The position numbers and the translations under genes were made by a program. Source: Ficedula albicollis (Eukaryota > Chordata > Aves > Passeriformes > Muscicapidae). Taken from it: a stretch of 64,000 bases of DNA. Of this stretch, positions 29,041 to 42,176 are shown one piece after another. The stretch covers positions 69,356,051 through 69,420,050 of the forward strand of contig NC_021675.1 of the NCBI RefSeq assembly GCF_000247815.1, read 5' to 3'. The notes below the pieces were generated by a model that ran no database searches, was not told where the DNA came from, and saw only the letters and a list, made by a program, of their open reading frames with translations. Positions within the stretch are counted from its first letter, which is position 1; every line of letters starts with the position of its first letter.

Positions 29041-31127
29041 CACCAGGCAGGCTGGGAATTTAGTTTAGCCCTATGGTTCCCCTTGGGAAGGTGCTGCTGC
29101 CCAGGAAGGAACAAGCTAACCCCAGTGCCACAACATCCCTGCCCAGGCAGGATGCCATCCTGCTTTGTCCCAGCAGGTCTGAGGGCAGTGATTCCTCTGA
29201 AAAGCAATGTCTGCACGGGAGCTGAGGGACCCCAGAGCCCAGCCAAGGTCCCAGCCTCCCCACACCACATCCAGTGAGATCCTGGCTCGCACAAACCCCT
29301 TCCCCACCGTGCCATGGTTGATGTGAACATAAAACCCTACAGGGTTTAAACCCAACTCAGTCTCATGCCAAGGGCTGGGATGCTTCTTTCTGGCCCAAAG
29401 GGAGTTTTGGGGCCACTCAGGAGCTTTCATTCCCCTTGGTTTTGCCCCTCTCCTGCCCAAGTGTAGCTACAAGCCAAAGACATAATTTGGAAGATGTGGG
29501 TATTTACCCACTCCTCTGTACACCTTACTGCCTCCAGGCTTCAGGCAGTCAGGAATATTGGGACAGACTTGTAGTCCTTTCCCCCCAAAATTACAGTTTA
29601 TAGAGATATATCCCAGGAGGGTCCATTGCCTTTCCCAGCTCAGGGAGTTGGACAAGGGCTGAGGTTCTGCACTCACCCCATTTTTGCATCCTCCTAAAAC
29701 GCAGCGTTTTAGGTGGGAGGATGTTTTTTTTTGGTTGGTTTTGCTGGTTTATTTCATATTTCAACGATTATTGTTGCATTTGCAGTTGTCATCACACCGA
29801 AAGTTCGGGGTGGTTTACATCCCATCTGCCTGGGGGAAAGGTTCAAAGCTCAGCCTTTCCTTTAGGACACACAGGGATATTTGCACAGGGATCCCAGGTC
29901 AGGGATATTTGCAGGGCCCTTTGCCCCCACCATCCCCATATAAACCCATGGCAATGGGAGTGTAGGTCTGCTCTGTCCCACGAGCACCCACCTCGTCTCC
30001 AGCAGCAGCTCCTCACATGGCAGAGGAACCCCAAACCCACCCCAAACCCACCCTCTCAGAAATCATCTCCCAAGCCAACATTTTCCCTTGTGCCAAGTTC
30101 CAAGTGTCTTTTCCCCACCTCTCAGGCTCAGACAGGGATGGGGAGGAAGGCAAAGTGTTAAAGAGGTGAAGCAGGATGACTCTGGGATGGCTCTGGGATG
30201 TCCCACCTGCAGCTTGGAAGGAGGAGATGAAATCAGACACTGGATCTTTCCACAGCAAAATGGCCCAACGCTGCCAGGAGGGTTTTTTCCACTGTACAGC
30301 TACTATAGGCTTGATGACAGGAAAGCTAATTATATCAACATCCTGTTTACTCAGAAGTGAGGAACAGGAGCCCAGAAACACTTGGGCTGTGAGGGCACAC
30401 TCTGATCAGGTTTCACGACAGAAAAATCTCATCCATGCATCTCAGTCATTTTTCTTCTGCTACCTGCTCCCACTGCCCCAAAATTTGTTGGTTTTTCCAG
30501 ACAAAGAGCCTGGGAAGCAATGTAATGTCTCCCTTGTGCAGTTCCTGGGCTGGGAAACTGCTCCCCTTGCTCTTGCTGGAGCCCATGGGGTTTATTGGAA
30601 TCCCTTCAGGTTCCTCTAACCCTGCAGGAACCCTCAGCCCTCCCTGGAAGGGAGACTTCCCCCAGGAACACCCTGACCAAGCAGGACTGGCAATACCCAG
30701 CAAAAGCCACCCAGCAAGTCAGGACACTTCCTCACAATGTCTATCAGGTCACTCACAAAGTTGCCGCTCTGGCACTTGGGCAGACGCTGCAACCTGGACA
30801 GCCAGTTAAAAAAAAAAAACAAAAAAGGGTCCTGGTGCCTTTTTCTCACCCTCTCCTTGCCCCACACCTCACATTCCTGGCTGAGGCCGCTGGGTGTGCT
30901 GCAGGGTCCTCTCCAGATGTGGTTTCATTTTGATTTCTGCTTTTCCTCCTCACATCAGCCACGGCCCCTGTGCTCATCTGTGCTGTCCCTACTCCAGGGC
31001 TGTGTGGTCTGGAGAAGGGAAAGCTCCAGGGAGATCTTCCAGCACCTTCTACGACCTAAAGAGGGGTTTTGAAAAAGAGGGAGAGTGACTTTTTACATGG
31101 ACTGGTAAGGATGGGACAAGGGGGAGA
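29041..31127. other. Mostly featureless stretch with a possible conserved element
   Basis: No gene or repeat terminus is recognised over 2 kb. The part at 29700-29830 ('ttcaacgattattgttgc', 'caccgaaagttcgggg') and the part near 30297-30350 look like unique, slowly evolving noncoding DNA, but this cannot be tested here. Confidence 0.35.
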
Positions 31128-31490
31128 GTTTTAAACTGAAAAATGAGATATTTAAATTGGATGTTAGGATGAAGATATTCCCTGTGAGGGTGGGGAGGCC
31201 CTGGCAGAGGGTGCCCAGAGAAGCTGTGGCTGCCCCTGGATCCCTGGAATGTCCCAGGCCAGGCTGGACAGAGCTGGGAACAACCTGGGCTAGTGGAAGG
31301 TGTTCCTGCCCATGGCAGGGGGATGGAACAAGAGATCTTTGAGGTCTCTTCCATCCCAAACCATCCTGTGATTCCCTGATTCTCTGCCAGGGAATGGTCA
31401 CAGCCCCAAGGCTGCCAGGCCTCATGGAACAAGAGATCTTTGAGGTCTCTTCCATCCCAAACCATCCTGTGATTCCCTGATTCTCTGGTT
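31128..31490 (+). mobile_element. CR1 LINE 3' fragment with duplicated tail
   Basis: Sense CR1: 'ttggatgttaggatgaagat', 'aggccctggcagagggtgcc', 'tgttcctgcccatggcaggg' and 'cttccatcccaaaccatcc'. The last ~65 bp (31324-31388) recur at 31425-31489. A segment of another CR1 type ('agggaatggtcacagcccc') lies between, giving a 101-bp period. Confidence 0.88.
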
Positions 31491-31670
31491 TTATAATTCT
31501 ACACTTTTCCAAATTTCCCATAATTTCACTTCTCCTCCACCATGGGACAGTCCAGGGCTGGAGGAAGGAGGATGATTTGTTCCTTTTGCCACAGAAAGGC
31601 CCAGTCCTAATTAATGTCATGCTAAATGCCATGGCCAAGGCTTTGGGAGCTCACTCTTGTTGCCAAATCT

Positions 31671-32160
31671 CCTTCCTTCCTCTCCTTCCTTCCTTCCTTC
31701 CTTCCTTCCTTCCTTCCTTCCTTCCTTCCTTCCTTCCTTCCTTCCTTCCTTCCTTCCTTCCTTCCTTCCTTCCTTCCTTCCTTCCTTCCTTCCTTCCTTC
31801 CTTCCTTCCTTCCTTCCTTCCTTCCTTCCTTCCTTCCTTCCTTCCTTCCTTCCTTCCTTCCTTCCTTCCTTCCTTCCTTCCTTCCTTCCTTCCTTCCTTC
31901 CTTCCTTCCTTCCTTCCTTCCTTCCTTCCTTCCTTCCTTCCTTCCTTCCTTCCTTCCTTCCTTCCTTCCTTCCTTCCTTCCTTCCTTCCTTCCTTCCTTC
32001 CTTCCTTCCTTCCTTCCTTCCTTCCTTCCTTCCTTCCTTCCTTCCTTCCTTCCTTCCTTCCTTCCTTCCTTCCTTCCTTCCTTCCTTCCTTCCTTCCTTC
32101 CTTCCTTCCTTCCTTCCTTCCTTCCTTCCTTCCTTCCTTCCTTCCTTCCTTCCTTCCTTC
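31671..32160. repeat. CTTC tetranucleotide microsatellite, about 480 bp
   Basis: Perfect CTTC/TTCC repetition from about 31684 to 32160, roughly 119 units, after one short interruption ('cctctcctt'). On one strand it is a pure polypyrimidine tract. The open frames of ~175-206 codons in several frames (LPSF and KEGR repeats) are trivial consequences of the period. Confidence 0.97.
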
Positions 32161-32169
32161 CCACCAGCA

Positions 32170-33093
32170 GTAAAATTGAAATGACTGTGGTTTGTCCCAG
32201 ACTTTATTCTGCATTAGCAAGGCCCAGCTGAGTTTATTATCCTGCAGCACAGAAATGCACCTGAAAACCACCCTGACCTACCCTTCCCCTTCCTCCTGAG
32301 TCCTTCTTCATCAAGAGCATCTGAAGAGGAGGCAGAGGTCACTCCTCAGCAGTGTGACCTGTGCCACCTCGTGGAGCACCAAAATAGGGTGAATCCAGAG
32401 CAGGAATGGCAAAGCCTGGCAGTGCCAGCAGGATCTGGGATACCTGCAGGGTTCACAGAGAATCTCAGGTCAGCATCAACACCTGGGGGCCAAAGCTGAG
32501 ACAGAACTGCAGCCTGTGCCTGCACCAGGGTCCTACAGGAGCCACTGCACCTTCACCTCACGGGGTCTGGCTCATTCTGCCTTTTCCACTGGAAAAAAAA
32601 ATGGATTGAAGTAGCCAGAAGGACTCGTGAATTTGGCAAATCTCTCTAGCCAGATAAAAAAAGAAGAAAAAACACACAACAGATGAAAAAAAAGACAACA
32701 TCTGCCACAGCTTATTCACACCAGCAGCACTAAATCAAAACAGGGTTAGAGCTAGAAACAAAAGCAAAATAACTCTTTTGCTTTGGGTCAGATTTCTTTT
32801 TTTTTTTTTTCCCCAGTCTGTTTTCAGTGGAGGGTGTTCTTCTGTTTATTTACTTTGTTTGACTCAGCCTCAAAACTCCCTTTGATTTTTCAGAGTAAGC
32901 TGAGGGCCAGATGGGGCTGTTTGCACAGCTGCTTGCAGAGCACGAGCCCCTCGTGATGGAGGGTGTAGGGACAGTCTCCTGGGGACAGACACGAGATGTC
33001 CAAGCACAGGAGGGGTGCAGACAGCGTGTCCCAGCCTTTCCCTTGTCCTCCAGAGCCCCAGGAGTGTGCAGGAGTGTGGTGGAGTCACACAGT
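32170..33093. other. Stretch without recognised gene or repeat
   Basis: Unique sequence with short A-rich and T-rich runs near 32650-32700 and 32795-32815. Nothing further is supported. Confidence 0.4.
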
Positions 33094-33183
33094 CATGGAT
33101 GGTTTGGGTTGGAAGGACCTTTAAAGCCCATCTTGTTCCAATCCCCTGCCATGGGCAGGGACACCTTCCACTGTCCCAGGTGG
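33094..33183 (-). mobile_element. Short CR1 terminus joined to LTR A6
   Basis: 'ggtttgggttggaaggacct' and 'gccatgggcagggacacctt' form the reversed CR1 3' end. It runs directly into the truncated LTR copy A6, so one element interrupted the other or a deletion joined them. Confidence 0.8.
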
Positions 33184-33502
33184 CCTTTCCTACCCAGAGA
33201 AAAACTGACATTTGGAACAGCAGAGCAGCCTTTCCCACTGCATTCCAGAGGAAAGCCAGACCTTTGCACATCATCCCTGCACCTTCAGAGGAAACTGCAC
33301 CTTCTCCAGGAGCCCTGCTCCAGCTGAGCCACATCTGCCCCTGCAGGAGGATGCAGCCACCATTGGATGGGACTGCTGCCAGCACCCTGACTGACTGACG
33401 GGTGTCAGCTTGGATTCTGACTCTGGGAGGGTGTTTACATTCTCCATTTCAAAGAGAAGCTTCTGCCTTTTTTGGCAGACACCTGTCCTTCAAACCAGGA
33501 CA
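33184..33502 (+). mobile_element. Group A LTR, truncated copy A6 without a poly-C run
   Basis: From 'cctttcctacccagag' to 'caaaccaggaca', in the same orientation as A5 and opposite to A1-A4. It reads straight through the element segment where each of A1-A5 has poly-C, so the family does not need a C tract there. It carries its own ~130-bp deletion, joining 'ggagggtgtttac' to 'gattctgactctgg', and has lost the far end of the element. Confidence 0.85.
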
Positions 33503-33986
33503 GCAGTGCAGGAAGGAGCAGCCTTGCTCTACCAGGAGCAGTCTCAGCAGGCCCAGGGCCAGCAGAGGCGAGTGCCTGCCAGACAGGACCAGGATCTGCT
33601 CAAGGACAGTCCCTCCTTGGCAGTGAATTCAAGGATCTTCCCTGCCCACAACTTTCAGGGCCCCCTCGGATGCACAGGGATGAAATGGCTGCAGAAAACA
33701 GCTGGAAGTTTCCCACCCAACTGGAGCAAAACAGTTGGGGGTTTTTGTTTCTTTTTATTTTCCTCCTAATCTAATTCTTGCAAAATGCTGAACTATTTTT
33801 GCTGAAATTTTCCAAAAATATTTCAGCCTGGAGGCAGCCAGCCAGCCTGGGGAAAAAGGAGTAGAGTCTGGCAGAGTTATCAGTAATTAAAGGCAAAGTC
33901 TTAGAAAAACAAGGAGTGTGTTAATGATGGATCCCAGCTCTCCCTTTAGACCACTGAAACAGAGCTGCCCTGGGCACCAGAAAGGA

Positions 33987-34056
33987 GGGATGGATGGGTG
34001 GGTGGATGGATGATGGATGGATGGATGGATGGATGGATGGATGGATGGGTGGATGG
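33987..34056. repeat. GGAT tetranucleotide microsatellite
   Basis: About 70 bp of (GGAT)n with a few GGGT and GAT interruptions. Confidence 0.95.
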
Positions 34057-35390
34057 AATTATCAAAATGGGAAAAGAATAAAAGTGGAGGAGCCTGTTTT
34101 CCCCCCAGACAAAGGGCATGATACCCTTCATATTCTCCAGATAAAGTCCTACAAACACCACCTCGGGTAGAGAAGGTCCTCTCAGCCCCTTCTCTGTGGG
34201 CATCACACTGCCAGCAATTGTCATCTCACTGGGAGGAGGGATAGAGATGCAAACTAATCCAGTTCAGAGTTTTCTGGTATCTACAGGAGCCTTTGGTGTT
34301 CTCCAGACCACCAGCAGTTCCTGGGGCACCAGGATTCCCAGAGATGATGCTCGCTCTGAGAACAGAACCACAGGGAAATCACACGTGGCCTTGGACCATG
34401 GAACATGCCATCCTCAGCAGAAAACAATCCCTTCCTGAAAAAAGAGGGATGTTTTGGGACATAGCACAAACAAATTCATTCCACAAACAAAGCTCTGCTG
34501 GGGTAGCTTGCCCCAAATTAAAAAGCAGCTCTCTTTACTCTGTGAAAAGCAGGATCATGACCTGTAAGAGCACGAAAACCTCAGCGGGATGCACATCCCA
34601 AATGTCACAGGCTGACCCGGGGTTCCCAGCCACTGCAGACATGAGAACATCACTGCAGAGCTCAGGGCAGTGGGAAATGCAGCTGGAGATGTAATCCAGC
34701 CACAGGCAGCTGGAGGGAAGCAGATTTCCACCGAAACCACCGAGCGTCGGAATTGCAGAGGCAGCAAAAGCTGTGAGCAACCTGAAACCCTGCTTTGGCC
34801 AAGAATATTTACATCTCATTTGGGACCAGCAGCACGGACAGGCCAGCACGTTCAGGCCTCTGGAACACGGACTCAGGAATTTTTGGCATGTTAAACTATC
34901 TCTTCTGGGGATTTTTTGGTCTGTTTTCTTGCTTTTGAACCATCTTTTCAGGCTCCTCTGTGCAGCTGAAGGGACCAGGCATTTGTGTTGCATGAAGATC
35001 CATTCCTGCAGTATTTCTGAGGACACTCACACAAGTCAAGATGGTAAGAAAAAGCACCAAGGATCTCAGCTAACAGCCCACATCATCAGAATCCCTGGCA
35101 CACAGTTCTGAATTAGTTGCTATGATAGTTTCTTTATTAATTTATGTTATTACTTTGGCCCCTAAGCTCTCCTTGCATCGACCAGGATCATATTGTGCAA
35201 GATGCAATGCAACAAAAATGCAGTTTATTGGGCAAAGAAATGCATTTCCACCACATTTTTAAGCTGCATTTCAAGTTTGCACCAAATTTCAAGAATTGAG
35301 TGAGATTTCAAAGCTTTATACTCTTGGACAGGGGAACGATACAGAAGTAGGGTCAGGATCCAAAAGGATATTTGGCAACATTTTCATGCA
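34057..35390. other. Stretch without recognised gene or repeat
   Basis: Unique sequence. The 163-codon minus-strand frame at 34535-35026 shows no recognisable family. Confidence 0.4.
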
Positions 35391-35515
35391 AGGCCAGGCT
35401 GGATGGGGCTTGGAGCAGCCTGGGATAGTGGAAGGTGTCCCTGCCCATGGCAGGGGTGTGGAAACCAGATTATCCATGAGATCCCTTCCAGCCCAAACCA
35501 TTCTGGAATTCTGTG
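35391..35515 (+). mobile_element. CR1 LINE 3' fragment
   Basis: Sense CR1 tail: 'aggccaggctggatggggct', 'aaggtgtccctgcccatggc' and 'cttccagcccaaaccattc', ending 'tggaattctgtgg'. Confidence 0.9.
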
Positions 35516-35787
35516 GTCAATCCCCATCCCTTCTTGCCCCAAGTCCTGTATCCCTCTCCATCAGTGGGTGAACAGAGGGGAGGTCAGTTGTAGCTGGGAC
35601 AGCTGTGTCCAGAAATCCTGCTGGAGAAGGGACTGGGGCTGGGAGAGGAAGGCAGGGGAAAAAAAAAAATGAGGATTCAAAGCAAATATCCTGTGCCAGC
35701 CCCATCACAGGCTCTATGGCACTCATGTCCTCGCCAGGGTTCTGAGATTGGGCCCAGGGGCCCATTTCAGCTTTTAATATATATAAA

Positions 35788-35958
<171 letters not shown>

Positions 35959-36119
35959 ATTTCAGCTTTTAATATATATAAATATATTTATAAATTTGCT
36001 TTAGAGCTCCCTTCTGTGGTTATCTCTTTTCTGTCCCCTTTCCTCCTGCCACTCTTCCTCCCATCCCTGTGCTGAGTTGCTGGTTCCCCTGCTGAACCCC
36101 AGCAGCCCCCCAAGCCATG

Positions 36120-36300
36120 ACCCTGCAGAGAGGCTTTCCCAGGGAATGGTCACAGCCCCAAGGCTGCCAGGCCTCAATTTGGACAATGCTCTCAGGCACA
36201 GGGTGGGATTTTTGGGGTTGCCCCTTGTGGGGCCAGGAGCTGGACTCAAGGATCTTTGTGGGTCCAGCTCAGGATATTCTGGGTATTCTGTGGTTTGGAA
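36120..36300 (+). mobile_element. CR1 LINE 3' fragment
   Basis: 'cccagggaatggtcacagcc', 'caatttggacaatgctctca' and 'ccagctcaggatattctggg' give the sense CR1 order seen also at 8720-9063. It ends at the poly-T/poly-C block. Confidence 0.88.
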
Positions 36301-36306
36301 ATCACC

Positions 36307-36444
<138 letters not shown>

Positions 36445-38880
36445 AACCTCCTCATCTCCCATACAAACCCTCCTGGGACCTCTTCCTGGTCCTACATCCC
36501 TCCCTGAAGAGGAAAGAAAAGTCTTTTCTGTGCTCCCCAACACTACAAACCCTCCACACAGCTGCAGTAGTTCCAAATCAAGAGCACTTTGAAGATGGGG
36601 CTGAAGTAAGGGGCAGAGATGCCAAGACCACAACCTACAAAAATTTCCCAGAGATGGGATCTTGCATTCACACCTAACAGAATTATCCCTTCCAGACTTT
36701 CCCAAGGGATTTATCTGGATGAGTGGAGTTACCAGGCTGCCCCCAAATCCACCCATCCTTGGAGGGCCAGACCCAAGACATGAAGCCCATGAAGCTTTGT
36801 GTCACTGACAAAAAAATACAAGTTTACAAAGCTCTCTGAGAGTGGACACCAAGCCCTTTTTCCAGCAAGAAAAGCTGCCCCCCACTCTTGCTGGGGGTGG
36901 AGGAAAGGGGAACATCCATGAACGTCCTCCCCACCCCCCTCTCCAGCCCCCCATGCCCTGCCTGGTGCTCCTGGCTCCAGAGGTTTCTCCACACCAGCAC
37001 TCCTGTGCTTCTGGATACAGCCACTAGAGGATGGCAGTGTCCCAGGCCACGCTGGGAATCACCAAATCCTGCTTTGGAAAACGACAGCGAGAGATCCCAT
37101 CAGTGCCCGGGCTCCAAAAATATCCACCCCCAATCACTCCAGTCCAAATCACAAGCTGGCAGTTCCCAGCCCTCAGCTCTGCTTTGCATCCCAAGCAAAG
37201 GCAGGCCCTTTGGAGACTGGAAATTGGGATTTTACAGGGCTTCCTTCTCCCCCTGGTCACAGGTGGGTGTGTTTAGGTGAGTTACCTGGGGTGTTTCCAG
37301 ATCTCAGTCCAGTTTCTGTGAGCACAAGATGGTCAGAGCTCTGTTATCAGGGAGTTCCTGCCACCTCCATGGTTTTCCTGCATCCCCCATCAGATGTTCT
37401 GACCTCTGGGCTCTCCATGGGATCATGATTTGCAGCAAAAAGCAAAGCCTGATGAGCCAAGGAGATGGAGGCAGCTCAACCCCAGCATCCCCCCAAGACA
37501 CCTTCGAGGGGATTTTCAAGGCAAATATCTGGAAATGATGAGTGCCAAGTAGAACCCAATTATGCCAAAAATATCCTGTCTGAGCCACAGCTTGAAGGAA
37601 TATTCCCCCTCCTGAGGAAACATAACAGCCAAGCTGAGCTGCAGAATGAGATGAGCTCTGAATAAAAGCTCATTGGGGAATAAAACATCATTAGTTGTAT
37701 AAAAATACGATCGTGGAAATGAGTGTGATGAGACTGGAGGCTGCCTCGTTCATGGGTGTCCATCACCCTGCTGCAGCCAGAGATCCTCAGCAATCCACTG
37801 GGAATCCACCTCCCTGCTTCCCTGGGGATGAAACCTGCCCAGTGGGGCGAGTGTTTTGCTCCAAGCAGAGAAGAAAATCTCCATTTCTTCATGGGTTTGA
37901 GCAAAGCAACCAGGACATCAGGAAGAATCCATTATCTCAATATGCAAATCAGTCTCAGTATGCAGATAGACTGGATTTGCTCCTGTCTCCTTGGAGTGAA
38001 CACTGGCGGTGATGGTGACATCTCACAGGTCACCTGTGGCTTTCCCATTCACTCCCACAAAAATCCCAAGTGCATCCCACCCTGTGGTGGATCTGCTGGG
38101 CTGGCCCCAGCACACCAAGGGCCCTCTTGAGGAGCCCAAAATGGAACACGGGCTCCAGGCTTGGTCTTGCAGTGATCCCAGACCCTCTGTGCAGGTGTCC
38201 AGCCTGTCCCAGGCTGTGGCATCAGCCTCTGCTGAACTTCATCCTCCATCCCGCTGAATGGCCACCCTGCTCCTCAGTTTGGTGTTACCCACAAAATGCA
38301 AGGCCACTCTTGGCTCTGGGAGACCCCAAGACAAAGCTCAGAGGCTGGGTCAAAGGGGATAAAGCTCCCTGACTGCCCCACACGTGTTGAGGACCATCTT
38401 CACAAACCACTGGCTGCTTTGGGGGGCTGGAGGGGTATGGTGGCACCTCTCCTTCCCAAGATGTATCCCAATCCTGGGGAGGGGAACCTGGTGGCACAGA
38501 ATCCTTCCACAGCATCCCTGAAACACTTTTCCTCTGCTAAATAAAGTCTCTGACGTCAGTGTTTCGATTCCAAGGAGTTTCATAACACCTGGAGGTGTCC
38601 AGGGCTCCGCGCCACATCGAGGGCAGGGATGGAAATAGATCCACCAAATTCCAGCTCCCTGCTTCCCACCCGCCTCCTCTGCAGCCATGCCCCATCCTGG
38701 CATGGGCACAGTGGGACGATGGCCCTTGGGAAGAGGTTGTTGCTCCCATAGGAAGGTGGCAGCAGAAGCACTGGTGTCCCACCCTGTGGTGAGTTCAGAG
38801 GGGTCCCCAGCCCGATGTCCCCTGCCACCCTCCCATCCAGACCGGCATCCAAACCCCCCTTTTCTCTCCAGTGGGAATTT
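36445..38880. other. Stretch without recognised gene
   Basis: Unique sequence. Region 37620-37740 is AT-rich with 'taaaacatcattagttgtat' and may be a conserved noncoding element. An octamer-like ATGCAAAT lies near 37940. Neither is supported beyond motif inspection. Confidence 0.35.
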
Positions 38881-38960
38881 CCACGTGGTGGCTCAGCTTT
38901 CCCCACCCAAACAGAGCTATAAAAAGGCACTGCAGACCTGAGGGCCATCCAGCAAATTCC
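38881..38960 (+). promoter_or_regulatory. TATA-box promoter-like site
   Basis: A consensus TATAAAAAG at 38918-38926 is preceded by CCCCACCC (38901-38908) and CACGTGG (38883-38889). A CTGCAG-rich region with a possible start site lies ~28 bp downstream. No exon or open frame follows convincingly, so it could be chance or an unannotated noncoding transcript. Confidence 0.25.
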
Positions 38961-40183
38961 TGCAGCGCCAAGGGGAGGTTTTCACCAGGGACTGGGCTGA
39001 AGCCTCAGAGCTGGAGCCAAGTCCAGCTGAGTCAAAGCTCCCTAGCAGCTTGCCAGCTGGATGCAGGGTGCCCCAGTTTTATGGGAAAGGCATCCAGCCA
39101 GAGGCAGATGAAGCACAGCCCAGGCTGAGTGCTCCTCACCCGTGCACAAAACAAGGATACATGGATGGGGTCAGCAGCCTCCTCCCCGGATCATCCTTCT
39201 CTGCAGATCACAAATAACCCCAGCTTGAAAATTCCTGCTGCCACGTGGAAAAGCTGGTGACTGGAAGGGCACACTGAGCTCTCCTGGCTCTGCCTGGGGC
39301 AGATGGTAACCTGCACCTTCTGCACCCAGGTTCAGGCTGGGCTTTGGCCAACAGCAGAGAGAGGTCACCCAGCACCACTGACCAACACCAGCCTCAAAAT
39401 TGTAAGGACGCATCCCAAGTTTTCTGGCTCAAGGCCACTCCCAAGTCCTTGGGACAACCTTGTGTTGTTGCAGGTCTCCCAGCCCTGCTCTGCAGAGGCA
39501 ATAATCCTCTTCAGCTGAAGCCAAGGCTCTGACCTTGAGATATCCACGTTTTGGGGAGCTGCAATGTTTTCCAGAGCTTCCCTCTCTCTCCCCTCCCTGT
39601 GATGGTGTCCCACACATTTCCCACGGGAGCTGCTGATCTCTCCCCCTCTGTTCCCAAGGGCAATGTGAAAAAGCATCACTCAGTGCCCTGAGAAGGACAC
39701 GGCAAGGGCAGATGGCCCCAGGGAGAGCAGGTCACCCCAGTGGGCTGTGCCTCAGTTTCCCCTATCAAAAGAAAATTAGTTCACTTCCAGGATGTCATGA
39801 GGCTCAGGAATAAACACTCCTGGGGCAGGATCAAGCCTCACAAAGGCAGCAGCTTGTCTGAACTGCTCCAAGCACTGCCCAGGAAGGGGAGATGTGGTGG
39901 AGCATCACCTCCCCAGTTAGCTGGTGACAGGCAGGGACACCACGGGTGTGGACACATGAGGAGCTGCCTTTCCCTACACCAAGAAATTACTCCAGTTGTG
40001 AGCCCTGGTTCTTCCAGTTTCCCCATTTATCAAGAGAGTAAACACAGAGAGGGTTTATGCAGAAAGCTGATGCCAGACCTGCCCTATGAGACCTGGCACG
40101 TGCTGCTCTCCTGTCAGGGTGGGAGAGGAGGTGAAGCCCCTTCCTAGCACAGCTTCCATTTTGGGAAGGTGCTTCTGGACTGG
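38961..40183. other. Stretch without recognised gene or repeat
   Basis: Unique GC-moderate sequence; nothing supported. Confidence 0.4.
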
Positions 40184-40306
40184 GATTTCTCCTGATGGAG
40201 AGATGTTTGAGGAGGGTTTCATAGGGAAAATAGAGAAAACACTCGATTTCTCCTGATGGAGAGATGTTTGAGGAGGATTTCACAGGGAAAATAGAGAAAA
40301 CACTGT
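40184..40306. repeat. 61-bp tandem duplication
   Basis: Two direct copies starting 'gatttctcctgatggagaga' at 40184 and 40245. They differ by a few substitutions ('gggtttcatag' versus 'ggatttcacag'). Confidence 0.9.
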
Positions 40307-41075
40307 AAGCATCATCCTGTTTATGGAGCCCCAAGCCCACTCAAGAGCAAGGAAAACCCCCTCAAAGTGGTTAATCCATGTTACACCTGGGGAAACTGAG
40401 GCACGGGGCTGCAGCTGGGCCAGAGGGCTGCCAGACATTTTTCCTCTGCAGACACTGGAGATTTTGGGGTGCAGGTGGGGTGTTACACCTTCCCTCACTT
40501 CATTGCCCAGCTCATCTCAGACACCAATCCCCCCATCCACTCTCTCCTTGTACAACTGCCTTAATTACAGCTCCAACAGAGGATCCCACCCCTCCCTCCT
40601 CACCCACTGCCTCCTCTACCTGCCTTAAGTCCAGTATCGAGCCAACCTTCTCCCATTACAGGCTTGGGATGGCTGCCCACAGATGGGGTGACAACTGGGT
40701 TACTCTGCCTGGGCTCATATTGCAAACCCAGCGCTGCTTCCCACCTGCTCAGCCTCAAAAATATCTGAGTGACACCGATGCCAACTTCCCATAAAGCCAC
40801 CTGCTCCTCTCCATGGCCCCCAGGGCTGGGGCAGCTTTGCAGGAGCACCACAGCTGCTGTCTGCACATGGGAAGTCCCTCCTGACCTCACCTCGGTGCCA
40901 GAGGTGTGGGGAGCTGCAAACCCTCATTTGGGGGATAAAGACACACCCAGATGGTCGGGGTGGGCACCTCATCATCCTGCTGCCAGCACAGCACCGTGTT
41001 TTCCAGCTGTTTGGTGGCTCAGTGTGGACACTGAGGAAGAGAAATAAACTCCTAGAAATGACCCGTGGGCAGGAT
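40307..41075. other. Stretch without recognised gene or repeat
   Basis: Unique sequence with no supported feature. Confidence 0.4.
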
Positions 41076-41090
41076 TCGCTGACTCAGCGA
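41076..41090. promoter_or_regulatory. AP-1/MAF-type palindromic site
   Basis: TCGCTGACTCAGCGA is symmetric around its central base and contains TGACTCA, the AP-1 core, with GC extensions as in T-MARE sites (consensus TGCTGACTCAGCA). A fortuitous match is possible. Confidence 0.35.
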
Positions 41091-41191
41091 GTTTGTGAGG
41101 CAAAGAGCTCCGAGAGAAGCCAAAACCAAAACCCTTTGGAGAAAGGCTTAGAGAAGAGTCCTTTGGGGTGACTGCTGATGCATTCAGTGTT

Positions 41192-42176
<985 letters not shown>

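Noticed and set aside
31577..32271. LPSF and KEGR repeat proteins of about 200 codons
   Set aside because: They are translations of a CTTC microsatellite in several frames on both strands.
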